DNA of 23,124 nt, from positions 1-23,124 of IMG/VR virus record IMGVR_UViG_3300037891_000785; one strand, 5' to 3'. This DNA is from a virus. The notes below the pieces were generated by a model. The model was given only the letters and a program-made list of their open reading frames with translations. It was not told the origin of the DNA and did not search any database. Positions 6,128-14,629 of the stretch are shown piece by piece (within the stretch, counting starts at the first letter, position 1; every line of letters begins with the position of its first letter). Both the position numbers and the translations under genes were made by a program.

Positions 6128-7221
6128 AGTTTAAATCCTTCAAATGTTTTATCGTTTACGTCTTGTTTTACTCCACCAATAATATAACTTTCAACTTCAG
6201 TTTCCTGCGGTGCAACTTGCAATCCTGAACTTGATAACCAATGCTGTGTCCATGGTAATGGATTTTGAGTTACTGGTTGTTCAAATATTGGATCAAAGCC
6301 TATTGCTTTTAATCTTTTGTTAGCAATAAATTCAACATATCTGTGAAGTAGTTTTTCGTTAAGACCAATTAGTGTTCCGTCTTTCATTAAATGCTTTGCC
6401 CATGCTTTTTCTTCTTCAACACAATCTTTGTACATTTGGTAAACATCGTCTTTGCATTCTTTTTGGATTTTAACAAAGTCTTTGTCATCGCCAGTTTGCC
6501 AATTTTTAATGATATGTGTTGTAAGTGCTAAATGCTGAGACTCGTCTCTAGCAATTAATGAAATTATTTTTGCTGAACCTTCCATAAGTTTAAGTTCACC
6601 AAATGCGAATGTACAAGCAAACGAAACATAAAATCGTAAACCTTCTAAAAGATTAACATTTTGTATTGCCATATATAATTGTTTTTTAACATCATACAAT
6701 GTACCTTTTTTCTTATATATTAAATCTGTAGCCATTGTACTAAACAGGTCGTAGTGTTTTGTAACTGATACTGCTCTTTTTAAAATTTCTTTATCATCTA
6801 AAATAGTATCAAACACTTCACTTGGATCTGGATAAACATTTTTCATAATGTGTGTATAAGATCTTGAGTGAATTGTTTCAAAGAAATCCCAAGTAATAAT
6901 ACAACCTTCTAATTCTGGATTTGAAACATAAGGTAAAAAAGCTAAACTTGGTCCTCTACCTTGTACACTATCTAATAGTGTTTGATATTTTAGGTTAGCA
7001 GTGAATATGTGTTTTTGCTCCGGACGGAAACTTGCATAATCTCCTCTATCTTTTTGTAAAGACACTTCTTCTGGTCTCCAAAAATATCCTAACATTGTTT
7101 GATTTAATTTATCAAACTGTGGATATTTGAATATATCGTACCTTTGTATATTTTGATCCTGTCCAAAGAACATTGGTTCTTTAGTAAAATCGATATCTTC
7201 TCTGTTGAATACTGTTTTCAT
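6124..7221 (-). CDS. nrdB: ribonucleoside-diphosphate reductase beta subunit (class Ia)
   Basis: Carries the di-iron/tyrosyl-radical cofactor that starts ribonucleotide reduction in NrdA. At 365 aa it is close to E. coli NrdB and shows the same cofactor residues at the same numbering: D84 (LLDSVQGR), E115 and H118 (ETIHSRSYTH) and radical Y122. The remaining Glu is in EGLRFYVSF, and a Glu and a His are in ARDESQHLALT. The C-terminal tail ends in EGFKL, the type of tail that docks to NrdA. It follows nrdA by 20 nt with a sigma70-like promoter in between and overlaps the next gene by 4 nt. Confidence 0.98.
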   Translation of the reverse strand: MKTVFNREDIDFTKEPMFFGQDQNIQRYDIFKYPQFDKLNQTMLGYFWRPEEVSLQKDRGDYASFRPEQKHIFTANLKYQTLLDSVQGRGPSLAFLPYVSNPELEGCIITWDFFETIHSRSYTHIMKNVYPDPSEVFDTILDDKEILKRAVSVTKHYDLFSTMATDLIYKKKGTLYDVKKQLYMAIQNVNLLEGLRFYVSFACTFAFGELKLMEGSAKIISLIARDESQHLALTTHIIKNWQTGDDKDFVKIQKECKDDVYQMYKDCVEEEKAWAKHLMKDGTLIGLNEKLLHRYVEFIANKRLKAIGFDPIFEQPVTQNPLPWTQHWLSSSGLQVAPQETEVESYIIGGVKQDVNDKTFEGFKL

Positions 7222-7234
7222 GCTACTACTTATT

Positions 7235-7263
7235 ATTATACTTAAATTTCACAAGCTTCGCAA
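7235..7263 (-). promoter_or_regulatory. possible internal promoter for nrdB
   Basis: TTGCGA (7263-7258), 17 nt, TATAAT (7240-7235) on the minus strand. The -35 lies in the last codons of nrdA. The predicted start is about 7 nt before the nrdB ATG, leaving almost no leader. The match is good but the region is AT-rich. Confidence 0.45.
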
Positions 7264-9611
7264 GAAGAATCTTCTGCTGTAAGATCTTCGCTACTTGTTA
7301 CTTTTTTAGGTTGGGTTTCTACTACTGGATTTTCTGGATCCAGGTCCTGTGCCGCATTCTGAATTGGCTCTACTTCAACTTCTACCGAAGTATCTGTTTT
7401 AAAATCATATGTATTTTGATAATATGATGTTTTCCAACCTAACTTGTAAGTTGTTAATAAGTCTTTAAAAATTACACTCATTGGTACTTCATTGTTATCA
7501 AAATGTGTTGGATTGTATGACCAGTTACCAGATATAGCTTGATCAAAGAATTTTTGCATAACTGATACAATTTTAATGTATCCATCATTGCTTGGCATAT
7601 CCCAAAGTAAAGTATAAAAGTTTTTTAGTTTTAAATAATCAGGAACAATTTGTTTTAATGGTCCTTTTTTACTCTTTTTAACTGATAAAAATCCACGTGG
7701 TGGTTCAATTCCGTTAGTTGCATTACTAACAACTGAAGAACTTTCCGATGGCATTTGTGCTGATAATGTTGAATTTCTCATTCCATGTTCAGCAATTTCT
7801 TTTCTTAATTTTTCCCATTTCATTTTTAACTTTGTAGAACATACTTCATCTAAATCTTCTTTGTAATGATCAATTGGTAACTCTCCTAATGAATATTTTG
7901 TTCTGTGAAAATACTCACATTTACCTTTTTCTTTAGCAAGATTCATTGATGCTTGTATTAGATTAAACTGAAATGCTTCAGATAGTTCATGAACATATTT
8001 TAATGCGTCTTTATCATGATAACCAACTTGTTTTTTAGCTAGATAATGTGCTAGTCCAATATATCCTACGCCTAATGAACGTCTTGCTTTTGTGCTAATC
8101 TCTGCCGCTTTAATAGGATACTTTTGATAATCAATAATTTCATCCAAAGCTCTAACAGCCAAATCACATAATTCTTCTAACTCATCTAAATCTTTTAATG
8201 TACCAACGTTAATGGCAGAAAGAATACAAAGTGCTATTTCTCCATCTCCATCAATATGTTGAATTGGTGATGTTGGTAATGTAATTTCCTGACATAGGTT
8301 TGACATAGAAACTTTATCTAAGAATGAACTATGTGTGTTTACATGATCAATATTCATAATATAAATTCTACCTGTTTCAGCTCTTTCTTTTAACAAACTG
8401 TTAAACAATTCTTGAGCTGGAATTTCTTTTCTAGGAACAGATGAATCTTTTTCAAAGTCTTTGTACATTTTATCAAACTTTGGTGTACCAAATGCATCAA
8501 ATAAACCAGGAACATCATGCGGTGAGAATAAACTGATTATTTCACTCTTAATAAATCTTTCATAAAATAATTTAGAAAGCTGAATTGAATAATCTAATTT
8601 TCTTACTCTATTGTCTTCTGTACCTTTATTATTTTTTAATACAATAATATCTTCAATTTCTTGATGCCAAATTGGAAAGTGTACTGTAGCACAACCACCA
8701 CGTACTCCATTTTGTGTACAACTTCTAACAGTTGCTTCAAACTTTTTAAGGAATGGTACAACACCAGTGTGTGCAATTTCACCTCCACGTATTTTAGAAT
8801 TAAGTCCTCTAATACGTCCTGCGTTAATTCCAATACCAGCTCTTTGTGCCGTATATTTTCCTATTGCCATGTCTGATGCAAAAATTGAATCTAATGTATC
8901 ATCGCTATCAACTAAAACACAAGAAGCAAATTGTCTTACTGGTGTTCTTACTCCAGCCATTACAGGAGTAGGTATGTTTATCTTAAACATAGAAATAGCA
9001 TTGTAATATTTTTTAATAATTTGTAATCTTTGTTGTGTTGGATAATCTGCAAACAATGTTGCCGCAATCATCATGTACATATATTGTGGTGTTTCGTAGA
9101 TGTCAGTAGAGCTTCTATCTTGTACAAGATACTTGTCTACAACTTGTCGTAAACCTGCATATGTAAAATTTAAATCTCTATCATGTTTAATATAAGAATC
9201 TAATCTCTTCCATTCATCATCAGAATATTTTGATAAAATAGATCGATCATATACTCCACGTTCAACATTTGTACCAACAAAAAATCTCAAAGGCATATGA
9301 GCCTCTGCCGCAGTATGTTTTCCAAATACGTGCTTACGTAGAGAATATAATAATAGTCTTGCCGCAACATATTGATAGTTTGGTGTGTTTAGTGATATCA
9401 AATCATTTGCTGACTTAATTAATATATCTTGAATTTCTACCGTTGTCATTTTATTTGAAAATTGTAGACCTGAATTCATTTCAACTTCAGATGCTGACGT
9501 ACCAGATAATCCATCACAGGCCGCTTCTGTCATCTTATGTATTTTATTTAGGTCTAATGATTCTGTGTGACCGTCTCTTTTTACGATCAATAATTCTTGT
9601 TCTGTTGTCAT
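7242..9611 (-). CDS. nrdA: ribonucleoside-diphosphate reductase alpha subunit (class Ia)
   Basis: Catalytic subunit reducing NDPs to dNDPs. At 789 aa it is slightly longer than E. coli NrdA (761), mostly from an acidic C-terminal extension. In order: an ATP-cone (about residues 6-90, with LLIVKRDGHTESL), the active-site cysteine in FASCVLVDSDD, the RAGIGINAGRIRG loop, NLCQEITLP with the Asn-Cys-Glu radical site, IALCILSAINVG with the partner cysteine, and SYYQNTYD with the Tyr pair of the radical path. The tail C784-E-A-C787 re-reduces the active site through thioredoxin or glutaredoxin. The presence of the ATP-cone suggests allosteric dATP inhibition is possible. The ATG is preceded by CGGAG at good distance and by a promoter at 9698-9670. 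Confidence 0.98.
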   Translation of the reverse strand: MTTEQELLIVKRDGHTESLDLNKIHKMTEAACDGLSGTSASEVEMNSGLQFSNKMTTVEIQDILIKSANDLISLNTPNYQYVAARLLLYSLRKHVFGKHTAAEAHMPLRFFVGTNVERGVYDRSILSKYSDDEWKRLDSYIKHDRDLNFTYAGLRQVVDKYLVQDRSSTDIYETPQYMYMMIAATLFADYPTQQRLQIIKKYYNAISMFKINIPTPVMAGVRTPVRQFASCVLVDSDDTLDSIFASDMAIGKYTAQRAGIGINAGRIRGLNSKIRGGEIAHTGVVPFLKKFEATVRSCTQNGVRGGCATVHFPIWHQEIEDIIVLKNNKGTEDNRVRKLDYSIQLSKLFYERFIKSEIISLFSPHDVPGLFDAFGTPKFDKMYKDFEKDSSVPRKEIPAQELFNSLLKERAETGRIYIMNIDHVNTHSSFLDKVSMSNLCQEITLPTSPIQHIDGDGEIALCILSAINVGTLKDLDELEELCDLAVRALDEIIDYQKYPIKAAEISTKARRSLGVGYIGLAHYLAKKQVGYHDKDALKYVHELSEAFQFNLIQASMNLAKEKGKCEYFHRTKYSLGELPIDHYKEDLDEVCSTKLKMKWEKLRKEIAEHGMRNSTLSAQMPSESSSVVSNATNGIEPPRGFLSVKKSKKGPLKQIVPDYLKLKNFYTLLWDMPSNDGYIKIVSVMQKFFDQAISGNWSYNPTHFDNNEVPMSVIFKDLLTTYKLGWKTSYYQNTYDFKTDTSVEVEVEPIQNAAQDLDPENPVVETQPKKVTSSEDLTAEDSSCEACEI

Positions 9612-9669
9612 CTCTACTCCGAAGTCATGTTTTGTTTTTTTGTTTTAATTGTTCTCTTAACATTCATTA

Positions 9670-9698
9670 ATAGTAAGAGATAAATTGCAAATTGTCAA
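9670..9698 (-). promoter_or_regulatory. sigma70-like promoter of nrdA
   Basis: A perfect TTGACA (9698-9693), 17 nt, TACTAT (9675-9670) on the minus strand, giving a leader of about 50 nt that includes the CGGAG ribosome site. It lies in the largest non-coding gap besides the tmRNA (9612-9765). The rest of that gap holds only A/T runs, and I saw no NrdR-type box. Confidence 0.75.
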
Positions 9699-9765
9699 TA
9701 GTAAAAAAAGTGTTTTTTATCTTAATGTGGACAACTAATGCAAAGTTGTATTTATTTTAGAAGTG

Positions 9766-10992
9766 TTAAGATGTTAACCAACGTTTTAATAGGTAGGACA
9801 TATTACAGTCAGTAGTTGTACTGCTGTTTCCGTACAGTAAAGCCATGTTTCCACCGCTTACTGACGGTGTAGTAAATGTAATTTTGGACGTATCTGCTGT
9901 TTCAGTTCTATCATCGACATAATGTACATTAGATCCATCGGAAATAATTTGTAATCTACCAACTGCATAGGCTGATCCAAACTTTAATGAATAATCTAAT
10001 GATATAGTATTGACATCAGCTACCTTAAATGTAAAAACATTTGCTGATGTATTTTTAACTAGAGTATTTTTTAATAATGCATTGTTACCAATATATTGAT
10101 TAGCATCAAACTCTGGTCTTGAATCTTGTGTATAAATTTTAATATTACTTGCAACTGATACTGATGGTGTTCCAAGTGCTTTGTTTAAAAAAGTTGATAG
10201 TATTTTTGCCTGTCCTGGAGAGTCCATTGTTGATAATAATGTTCCATCAATTGAAACTTGTCTAGATGAAAAACTAAGTTGACTAATATTACCTAAAATA
10301 TTTAAATTTGCATTGGTGTTTGAAGTATCAATTGATCCTAATGCATCTAAGGCTGTTTTAACCTGTGTTTGTGTATATCCTGAAGTTGCAATATCAACAA
10401 AGCCTGTGCCTGTTGTTAGATCAATATACAACATATTTGTTGCTGACGTTTGTACTGTATCTAAATTTGGAAGTGCTGTTTCAATGGCTGTAACAATTTC
10501 TGAAACTTTCCATTTTGAAACTACTAGAGTAGAATTATTTTCTGGTATAGCACCTGCTATAAATGTAATTAAAATTCCTGAGCCAACTGAAATACTATAC
10601 TGTGAGTTTTCAACTGTAGTTGGTCTATTATTAATATCAAATTTTGTAACAACAATATCTTCTGCATTAATTGGTGTTGTCTTAGTTGCTGGCTTAGACA
10701 TCAAACTACCATTTAGTGTTGTTGAACTTGCCGTTGTACCATCACCTTTAAATGAATCAGTATTTGCAAGTTTGAACATCACTAATCTAGTATCAATTAA
10801 TGATTGAGTTTGTGCCTGTGCATTTAAAAAAGAATCAACTTGAACCATTCTATTACGTTCATCTTGATTTCCAGTACCAATGTATAGTTCTCGTGTGTCT
10901 AGAGCTAAACCTATCTCACCTTCTGCTAAAGGTTCTGGTAGATCTGTTCTATTACCTCTACGATTTTTTAATCTAACATAAGTTGTTGCCAT
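9766..10992 (-). CDS. tail-fibre/tail-spike type structural protein, 408 aa
   Basis: The N-terminus reads RRGNRTDLPEPLAEGEIGLALDT...LYIGTGNQ (about residues 12-42). This matches the short motif at the start of many phage tail fibres and tropism determinants (a strand-turn with LAEGEIG and YIG), which mounts the fibre on the tail. The remainder is Ser/Thr/Asn/Gly-rich with many beta-strand repeats and few charged residues, as in trimeric fibres. No enzymatic motif is visible. The start ATG 10992 follows AGGAATAGAG. It ends before the nrd promoter region, so it closes one transcription unit. Receptor binding is inferred from the motif and composition. Confidence 0.75.
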   Translation of the reverse strand: MATTYVRLKNRRGNRTDLPEPLAEGEIGLALDTRELYIGTGNQDERNRMVQVDSFLNAQAQTQSLIDTRLVMFKLANTDSFKGDGTTASSTTLNGSLMSKPATKTTPINAEDIVVTKFDINNRPTTVENSQYSISVGSGILITFIAGAIPENNSTLVVSKWKVSEIVTAIETALPNLDTVQTSATNMLYIDLTTGTGFVDIATSGYTQTQVKTALDALGSIDTSNTNANLNILGNISQLSFSSRQVSIDGTLLSTMDSPGQAKILSTFLNKALGTPSVSVASNIKIYTQDSRPEFDANQYIGNNALLKNTLVKNTSANVFTFKVADVNTISLDYSLKFGSAYAVGRLQIISDGSNVHYVDDRTETADTSKITFTTPSVSGGNMALLYGNSSTTTDCNMSYLLKRWLTS

Positions 10993-11015
10993 AATCTCTA
11001 TTCCTAAATATAATA

Positions 11016-11693
11016 CTATTTAGTAGCTTTGTAAAAAGCTTCTACTTTGTTAAGCCACATATCTGTATATTTTTTAAATTCGTCATTTTTGACTAAAAAT
11101 TGTTGATATTCGCCTGAATGTGATACTATTAATATTAGCCCTGCTTGTATATCTGTGTTATATGCTTCATTGTGTGCTAGGGCATAAGCGGCACATTGAA
11201 CAAAATAATCTTCAATCCACTCTTTCTTTTTAACTTTACGGCTTGTTTTAAAGTCACCTATGACAGGTATACCATCATAAACACAAACCATATCAGCCGT
11301 TCCGGCATATAAGTTAGGAAAACACAACCCCTGCTCGATCCCCCAAACTTCATCAATTTTAGACATACCATTATCAATAATAATGTCACTTAATTGCTTT
11401 GCTTGTTGATAAACTTGATTGGTTCCAGTTGGACGTTCTATGCCTTCAACATATGATTCTAAATGTTTGTGTGTAACTGTACCTAGGTTTGCTGACTCTG
11501 TAACTATACGTTGTGCTTCTGCTTTACCTACTCGTTTTTTCCAGGCGTTCAATCCTGTCATGTCTTTTGAGTGCGAAAGTATAGTGGTAACACTAGGAAC
11601 AGGATTACCATCCTCTCCAACATAATGACGTTTGCCATCTATTGTTGTTCTTTTTAATTTTTTATATTGAAATTTATCTACTAGTAATGTCAA
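11016..11693 (-). CDS. PD-(D/E)XK superfamily nuclease
   Basis: At 225 aa it has the complete RecB/Cas4-type nuclease signature: H75 in LGTVTHKHLE, D134 in YAGTADMV, D147-x-K149 in IGDFKTSRK, and Q166-x3-Y170 in VQCAAYA. No helicase domain or iron-sulfur cysteine set is present, so it is a free-standing exonuclease-like protein, perhaps for DNA degradation or recombination (inference). The start is TTG 11693; no ATG occurs before residue 45 and the N-terminal residues look genuine. AGAGAT lies about 10 nt upstream. It starts 3 nt beyond the stop of the preceding gene. Confidence 0.9.
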   Translation of the reverse strand: MTLLVDKFQYKKLKRTTIDGKRHYVGEDGNPVPSVTTILSHSKDMTGLNAWKKRVGKAEAQRIVTESANLGTVTHKHLESYVEGIERPTGTNQVYQQAKQLSDIIIDNGMSKIDEVWGIEQGLCFPNLYAGTADMVCVYDGIPVIGDFKTSRKVKKKEWIEDYFVQCAAYALAHNEAYNTDIQAGLILIVSHSGEYQQFLVKNDEFKKYTDMWLNKVEAFYKATK

Positions 11694-11695
11694 AA

Positions 11696-12043
11696 TTAAA
11701 GATCTCTATCAATGGTTTTTTTAGCAAGTTTATTAACTTTCTTTTCATTATCCATTGTAGCATCTTTAGAGTGTTGTGTCAAACTATTACTTGTATTTAG
11801 GACAACCTTTTGTCCATTAACACTTTTAACAATTTTTAGGTTTTTTAGTAAATCTCTTATAGAATTAGCTGTAACATTAAATCCTTCTTGTTTACCATTT
11901 AATTGTTTAACCAATTTATCTGTTTCAATTTCTGATTGTCCATTAGCTACCAAAGTTATTAGCAAATTCATTACTTCTGATTTGATCTGTGTAAGGTAAC
12001 TTTCAGCGATCTCTTGCTGATTTAATACTTCCGACAATTTCAT
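11696..12043 (-). CDS. hypothetical protein, 115 aa
   Basis: Unrecognised. The first 75 residues appear helical with a winged-helix-like pattern (a helix at 5-35, then KLVKQLNGKQEGFNVTANSIRDLLKN, then a short hairpin VNGQKVVL). The C-terminal 35 residues are polar and basic. A small DNA-binding protein is possible but not shown. The ATG is preceded by AAGAG, and the gene starts 3 nt after the acidic protein's stop, in one unit with the nuclease downstream. Confidence 0.7.
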   Translation of the reverse strand: MKLSEVLNQQEIAESYLTQIKSEVMNLLITLVANGQSEIETDKLVKQLNGKQEGFNVTANSIRDLLKNLKIVKSVNGQKVVLNTSNSLTQHSKDATMDNEKKVNKLAKKTIDRDL

Positions 12044-12046
12044 GAT

Positions 12047-12982
12047 TTACTCTTTTCTGGCTCTACCTAATGGCTCGTCAGCTGGTCCTGAAGCTGAATC
12101 ATCACCATCAGTTGAAGCATCGCTATCAGATTTGATTTCATCTTCTAAGTCACCACCTAATTCATCTTCTAAGTCAGGTGTATCGTCACTCATATTTGAT
12201 GAAGCTGGTGCTTCGCCTTGAAGTTTTAATACTTCATTGTTTACAGCATCTTTTGTTTCTTTAGCAACTTGTAATAAGTTATCTAGTGATGCTGAAACTG
12301 AATCTCTAAATGCAACTGCTTGGTCCATTCCAAATTCTGTTGCCATTTGATCAACAATCGCCGCCAAGTCTTCGTTTTGCATTTTGCTAACTTTTTCAAT
12401 CATGCTTTGTACTTCTTCTGGCATTTGTTGAGATGCTAAAACTGTTTGTGCTTGTTCTAGCTCTGCTGTATCTTCAGTAACTTCTTCTTTGTCACCTTGT
12501 TTTTTAGCAATCGCTTTTTGTAATCCGGCTGGTAATTTTTTTTGTGCCGCTGTTAATTCTTCGTTAGTTTTTTCTTTATCACTAACTGCTTTTTTCATTG
12601 GCTCAGTTTTGTTACCATCTTTGTCAAGATCTAAAAAATCAGGTTTTGCCGCTTCAGTAGTTTCTGTACTACCTACTGGACTGTCTTGTCCTGCATCGTT
12701 GCTGTTAGCAGATGGAATATCTTTATCGTCAATATGACCAATCATTAAAACTACTGCTTCTGAAAGCAATAAATTTTTTGCATATTGTGGATTTTCATGA
12801 TACGTATTAAAAGGCAAAGATCTTTTTAGTGCTTCACGTTGAGTATCTAAATCTACTTTGGCTTTATAAAGTTCTGCTAGTGATACATTATCGTATACTT
12901 TGAAGCCATACGTTTCGTCTAACCAACGGCTAACACGTTCAATACGACTTTCATACTTGGATTGTAGATCGTTTAATTTCAT
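12047..12982 (-). CDS. acidic low-complexity protein, 311 aa
   Basis: Unrecognised as an enzyme. The N-terminal 85 residues are helical (coiled-coil-like, with an LDTQREALKRSL segment). Then come a disordered stretch with a DxDxDG turn (LDLDKDGN near 117-124) and a KLPAGLQKAIAKKQG segment (149-163) of a type I associate with T4-like marine phage proteins. A helical region 175-255 is followed by a strongly acidic Ser/Asp/Glu tail (260-300). Such helical, acidic proteins can be scaffold or virion-core parts, but here that is only a guess. The start ATG 12982 has no clear Shine-Dalgarno; CTAAATA lies 8 nt upstream. Confidence 0.75.
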   Translation of the reverse strand: MKLNDLQSKYESRIERVSRWLDETYGFKVYDNVSLAELYKAKVDLDTQREALKRSLPFNTYHENPQYAKNLLLSEAVVLMIGHIDDKDIPSANSNDAGQDSPVGSTETTEAAKPDFLDLDKDGNKTEPMKKAVSDKEKTNEELTAAQKKLPAGLQKAIAKKQGDKEEVTEDTAELEQAQTVLASQQMPEEVQSMIEKVSKMQNEDLAAIVDQMATEFGMDQAVAFRDSVSASLDNLLQVAKETKDAVNNEVLKLQGEAPASSNMSDDTPDLEDELGGDLEDEIKSDSDASTDGDDSASGPADEPLGRARKE

Positions 12983-12993
12983 AACACTTTTAT

Positions 12994-13677
12994 TTAGTCT
13001 TTTAGTTGATTAATTTCATCTTTGTATTTGTCATTGATAATATTTCTTAGATCAGTACAACGGGTTTTAACCTCTTCAAATGCTATTTTAGCCTTATTCT
13101 GGGCTGTTTGATCGTCTGATAATTGTCTCATTTCTTGTTTTTTATTGTATATTTCCGTAATTAGATCTGTGTATACTGTATGCTCATTGAGTATATCTTG
13201 TATTTGTGCATGATCCATATTCATACCAGTTGATAGTCTATGTGTTATCATGTATGCTGTTTCATATAATCTTAAACCAGTAACATAATTATCTCGAGAT
13301 ACGTAATCAAGTATATCAAATGTTTTTTTAGGACCGTGTTGTATTTTAATGAAAAACTTACCTATTTGCACACCTTCTTTAGTTTTACGTGTGTGCCTTG
13401 CTGTTTGAAATTCTTTATCATGGACATTTCTAATAATAGTTCTAATTTCAGCTACTTGATCTTGAGCTTTACCTTTAGTTTTTTTAAATCTCCGCAATTG
13501 ATTTTCAATATGATCTAAGTAATCAGAAGGTATTATAGTGTGTTTGTGTAATATTCTGATTAATCTAAAATGCTCAATACAGTCCGTGATTGTAGGAAAG
13601 TCTTGATAACTTCTATTCTTGCTTCTTTTTGCAAGTTGTTTTCTATCATCTTCTCGTGTCATATTTGCATTTGCCAT
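12994..13677 (-). CDS. hypothetical protein, 227 aa
   Basis: No family recognised. It is almost entirely alpha-helical by pattern, strongly basic in the first 90 residues (an Arg/Lys-rich helix around 68-85 and TRKTKEGVQIGKFFIKIQHG near 116-135), with a charged helix at the C-terminus. No membrane segment. It begins a unit of four genes running to the nuclease, behind a sigma70-like promoter (13716-13689) whose start point would lie only a few nt from the ATG. No Shine-Dalgarno is visible. Confidence 0.75.
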   Translation of the reverse strand: MANANMTREDDRKQLAKRSKNRSYQDFPTITDCIEHFRLIRILHKHTIIPSDYLDHIENQLRRFKKTKGKAQDQVAEIRTIIRNVHDKEFQTARHTRKTKEGVQIGKFFIKIQHGPKKTFDILDYVSRDNYVTGLRLYETAYMITHRLSTGMNMDHAQIQDILNEHTVYTDLITEIYNKKQEMRQLSDDQTAQNKAKIAFEEVKTRCTDLRNIINDKYKDEINQLKD

Positions 13678-13688
13678 CGTAAAGTTTT

Positions 13689-13716
13689 AGTATAGCTTTA
13701 TAATATTACATTTCAA
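13689..13716 (-). promoter_or_regulatory. sigma70-like promoter
   Basis: TTGAAA (13716-13711), 16 nt, TATACT (13694-13689) on the minus strand, in the 58-bp gap before the 227-aa gene. The predicted start is about 13682, a leader of roughly 5 nt. Confidence 0.5.
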
Positions 13717-13717
13717 C

Positions 13718-13736
13718 AAAAAGAGCAAGTCTTTTT
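13718..13736 (-). terminator. possible weak A/U hairpin terminator
   Basis: AAAAAGA-CTTGC-TCTTTTT on the minus strand, directly after the basic-protein gene: a 7-bp perfect stem whose 3' arm is itself U-rich. It contains only one G-C pair, so termination would be inefficient, but the position between two units fits. Confidence 0.3.
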
Positions 13737-14023
13737 TATCTTCTTCTTAATGATTTATTCATAGCGGCTACTCGTCTAGACGCTGGATTGAATCTCTTTG
13801 TGAATTTAATTTTTCGTGTTAATCTTGCACCCATTCTACTTCTTAATTTTTTCATTTGAAAACGTTTTTTAATATCCAATGGTGCTGAACATACTGATGG
13901 GTTAGATACTATTCTGCCTTTTTTTCTACCAAAAGTACAACGATATTTTCGTACTACATTTCTTCCACTTTTGCCATAAACAATTTTAGCTTCTTGTACT
14001 GGAAAAATATCACTAATAAGCAT
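13736..14023 (-). CDS. small basic protein, paralogue of its upstream neighbour, 95 aa
   Basis: Highly basic (Arg/Lys throughout). It shares with the preceding gene product the start MLI-x-(D/E)IF, then YRCTFGRKKGRIVSNPSVC with two cysteines 16 residues apart (C29, C45), then APLDIKKR, FTKRFNP and a C-terminal NK-Arg run. Two Cys plus basic surroundings suggest a small nucleic-acid-binding fold, but no function is established. AGGA lies upstream of the ATG, which overlaps the previous stop by one base. A packaging or DNA-coating role is conjecture. Confidence 0.8.
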   Translation of the reverse strand: MLISDIFPVQEAKIVYGKSGRNVVRKYRCTFGRKKGRIVSNPSVCSAPLDIKKRFQMKKLRSRMGARLTRKIKFTKRFNPASRRVAAMNKSLRRR

Positions 14024-14337
14024 TATCTTTTTCCTAACTTTATAGGTGCAGTTCTTCTTCTTGACTTAACTTGTTTGTTTAAGCCTTTAACAATCTTTGA
14101 TATAGGATTATATTTTTTTGTAAATGATGCTCTTTTACCTTGAATAGTTGATTTTCCTGCTCTTGTTGTTTTCATTGTTTGACGTTTCTTAATGTTAATA
14201 GGTGCTGTACACGTTTGAGGATTAGCTACTATTCTTCCTTTACGTGGGCCTGCCGCACAACGGAATCTCTTTTTAACTTGGTTTTTGTACTTGCCAAATA
14301 TTTGAGGTGTTCCTTCGAATATTTCATTGATTAACAT
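14023..14337 (-). CDS. small basic protein, first of a tandem pair, 104 aa
   Basis: Same family as the next gene downstream: MLINEIF start, FRCAAGPRKGRIVANPQTC with C27 and C43 spaced by 16, APINIKKR, FTKKYNPISK and LNKQVKSRRR. It has an extra basic tail of about 10 residues. Almost no acidic residues after position 8. AGGAT is 5 nt before the ATG. I recall proteins with this RCxxGxRKGRIV pattern from T4-like marine phages without known role. The pair looks like a tandem gene duplication that has diverged strongly at sequence level. Confidence 0.8.
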   Translation of the reverse strand: MLINEIFEGTPQIFGKYKNQVKKRFRCAAGPRKGRIVANPQTCTAPINIKKRQTMKTTRAGKSTIQGKRASFTKKYNPISKIVKGLNKQVKSRRRTAPIKLGKR

Positions 14338-14340
14338 ATA

Positions 14341-14628
14341 TTATCCTAAACTTTGCAAAATCATTGGTCCAAACATTGATGAAACATACATTGTTAACAT
14401 AGTAAAAAACATGGTTCCTGCTGTCCAAAGGATTATTTTTTGTATTTTATCAAATCCTTTTTCTAATTGTGCTTCCATTTTTTCCATTCGTGCATCTACA
14501 CGATCAAATCTATTACCAATTTCTTCATGACGTTCACGTGATAAAGCCACGTGTACTTGTAAGCTATCTGATTCAATATCGTTTGTTGGTGTTGCCATTT
14601 TTAATTTTGCCTCTGGTTTTTGCTCCAT
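14341..14628 (-). CDS. coiled-coil single-pass membrane protein, 95 aa
   Basis: A polar N-terminus is followed by a heptad-rich helix (residues 28-63, RERHEEIGNRF...MEKMEAQLEKGFDKIQKI) and one transmembrane segment near 66-90 (ILWTAGTMFFTMLTMYVSSM), with a very short tail. This arrangement resembles XhlA-type haemolysin/holin-accessory proteins, so a lysis-related role is possible. No holin or endolysin is visible next to it. A good AGGAG ribosome site lies 7 nt upstream of the ATG, which overlaps the stop region of the previous gene. Confidence 0.75.
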   Translation of the reverse strand: MEQKPEAKLKMATPTNDIESDSLQVHVALSRERHEEIGNRFDRVDARMEKMEAQLEKGFDKIQKIILWTAGTMFFTMLTMYVSSMFGPMILQSLG

Positions 14629-14629
14629 T

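Noticed and set aside
9700-9720. AAAAAACAC followed by TTTTTTT on the minus strand near the nrdA promoter as a terminator
   Set aside because: The stem would be only A-U pairs with a 3-nt loop; too weak to call, and A/T runs are common here.
12395-12420. EF-hand-like calcium site in the acidic protein (actual LDLDKDGN codons lie near 12610-12635)
   Set aside because: Only the DxDxDG half is present; the Glu at loop position 12 is missing, so calcium binding is not supported.
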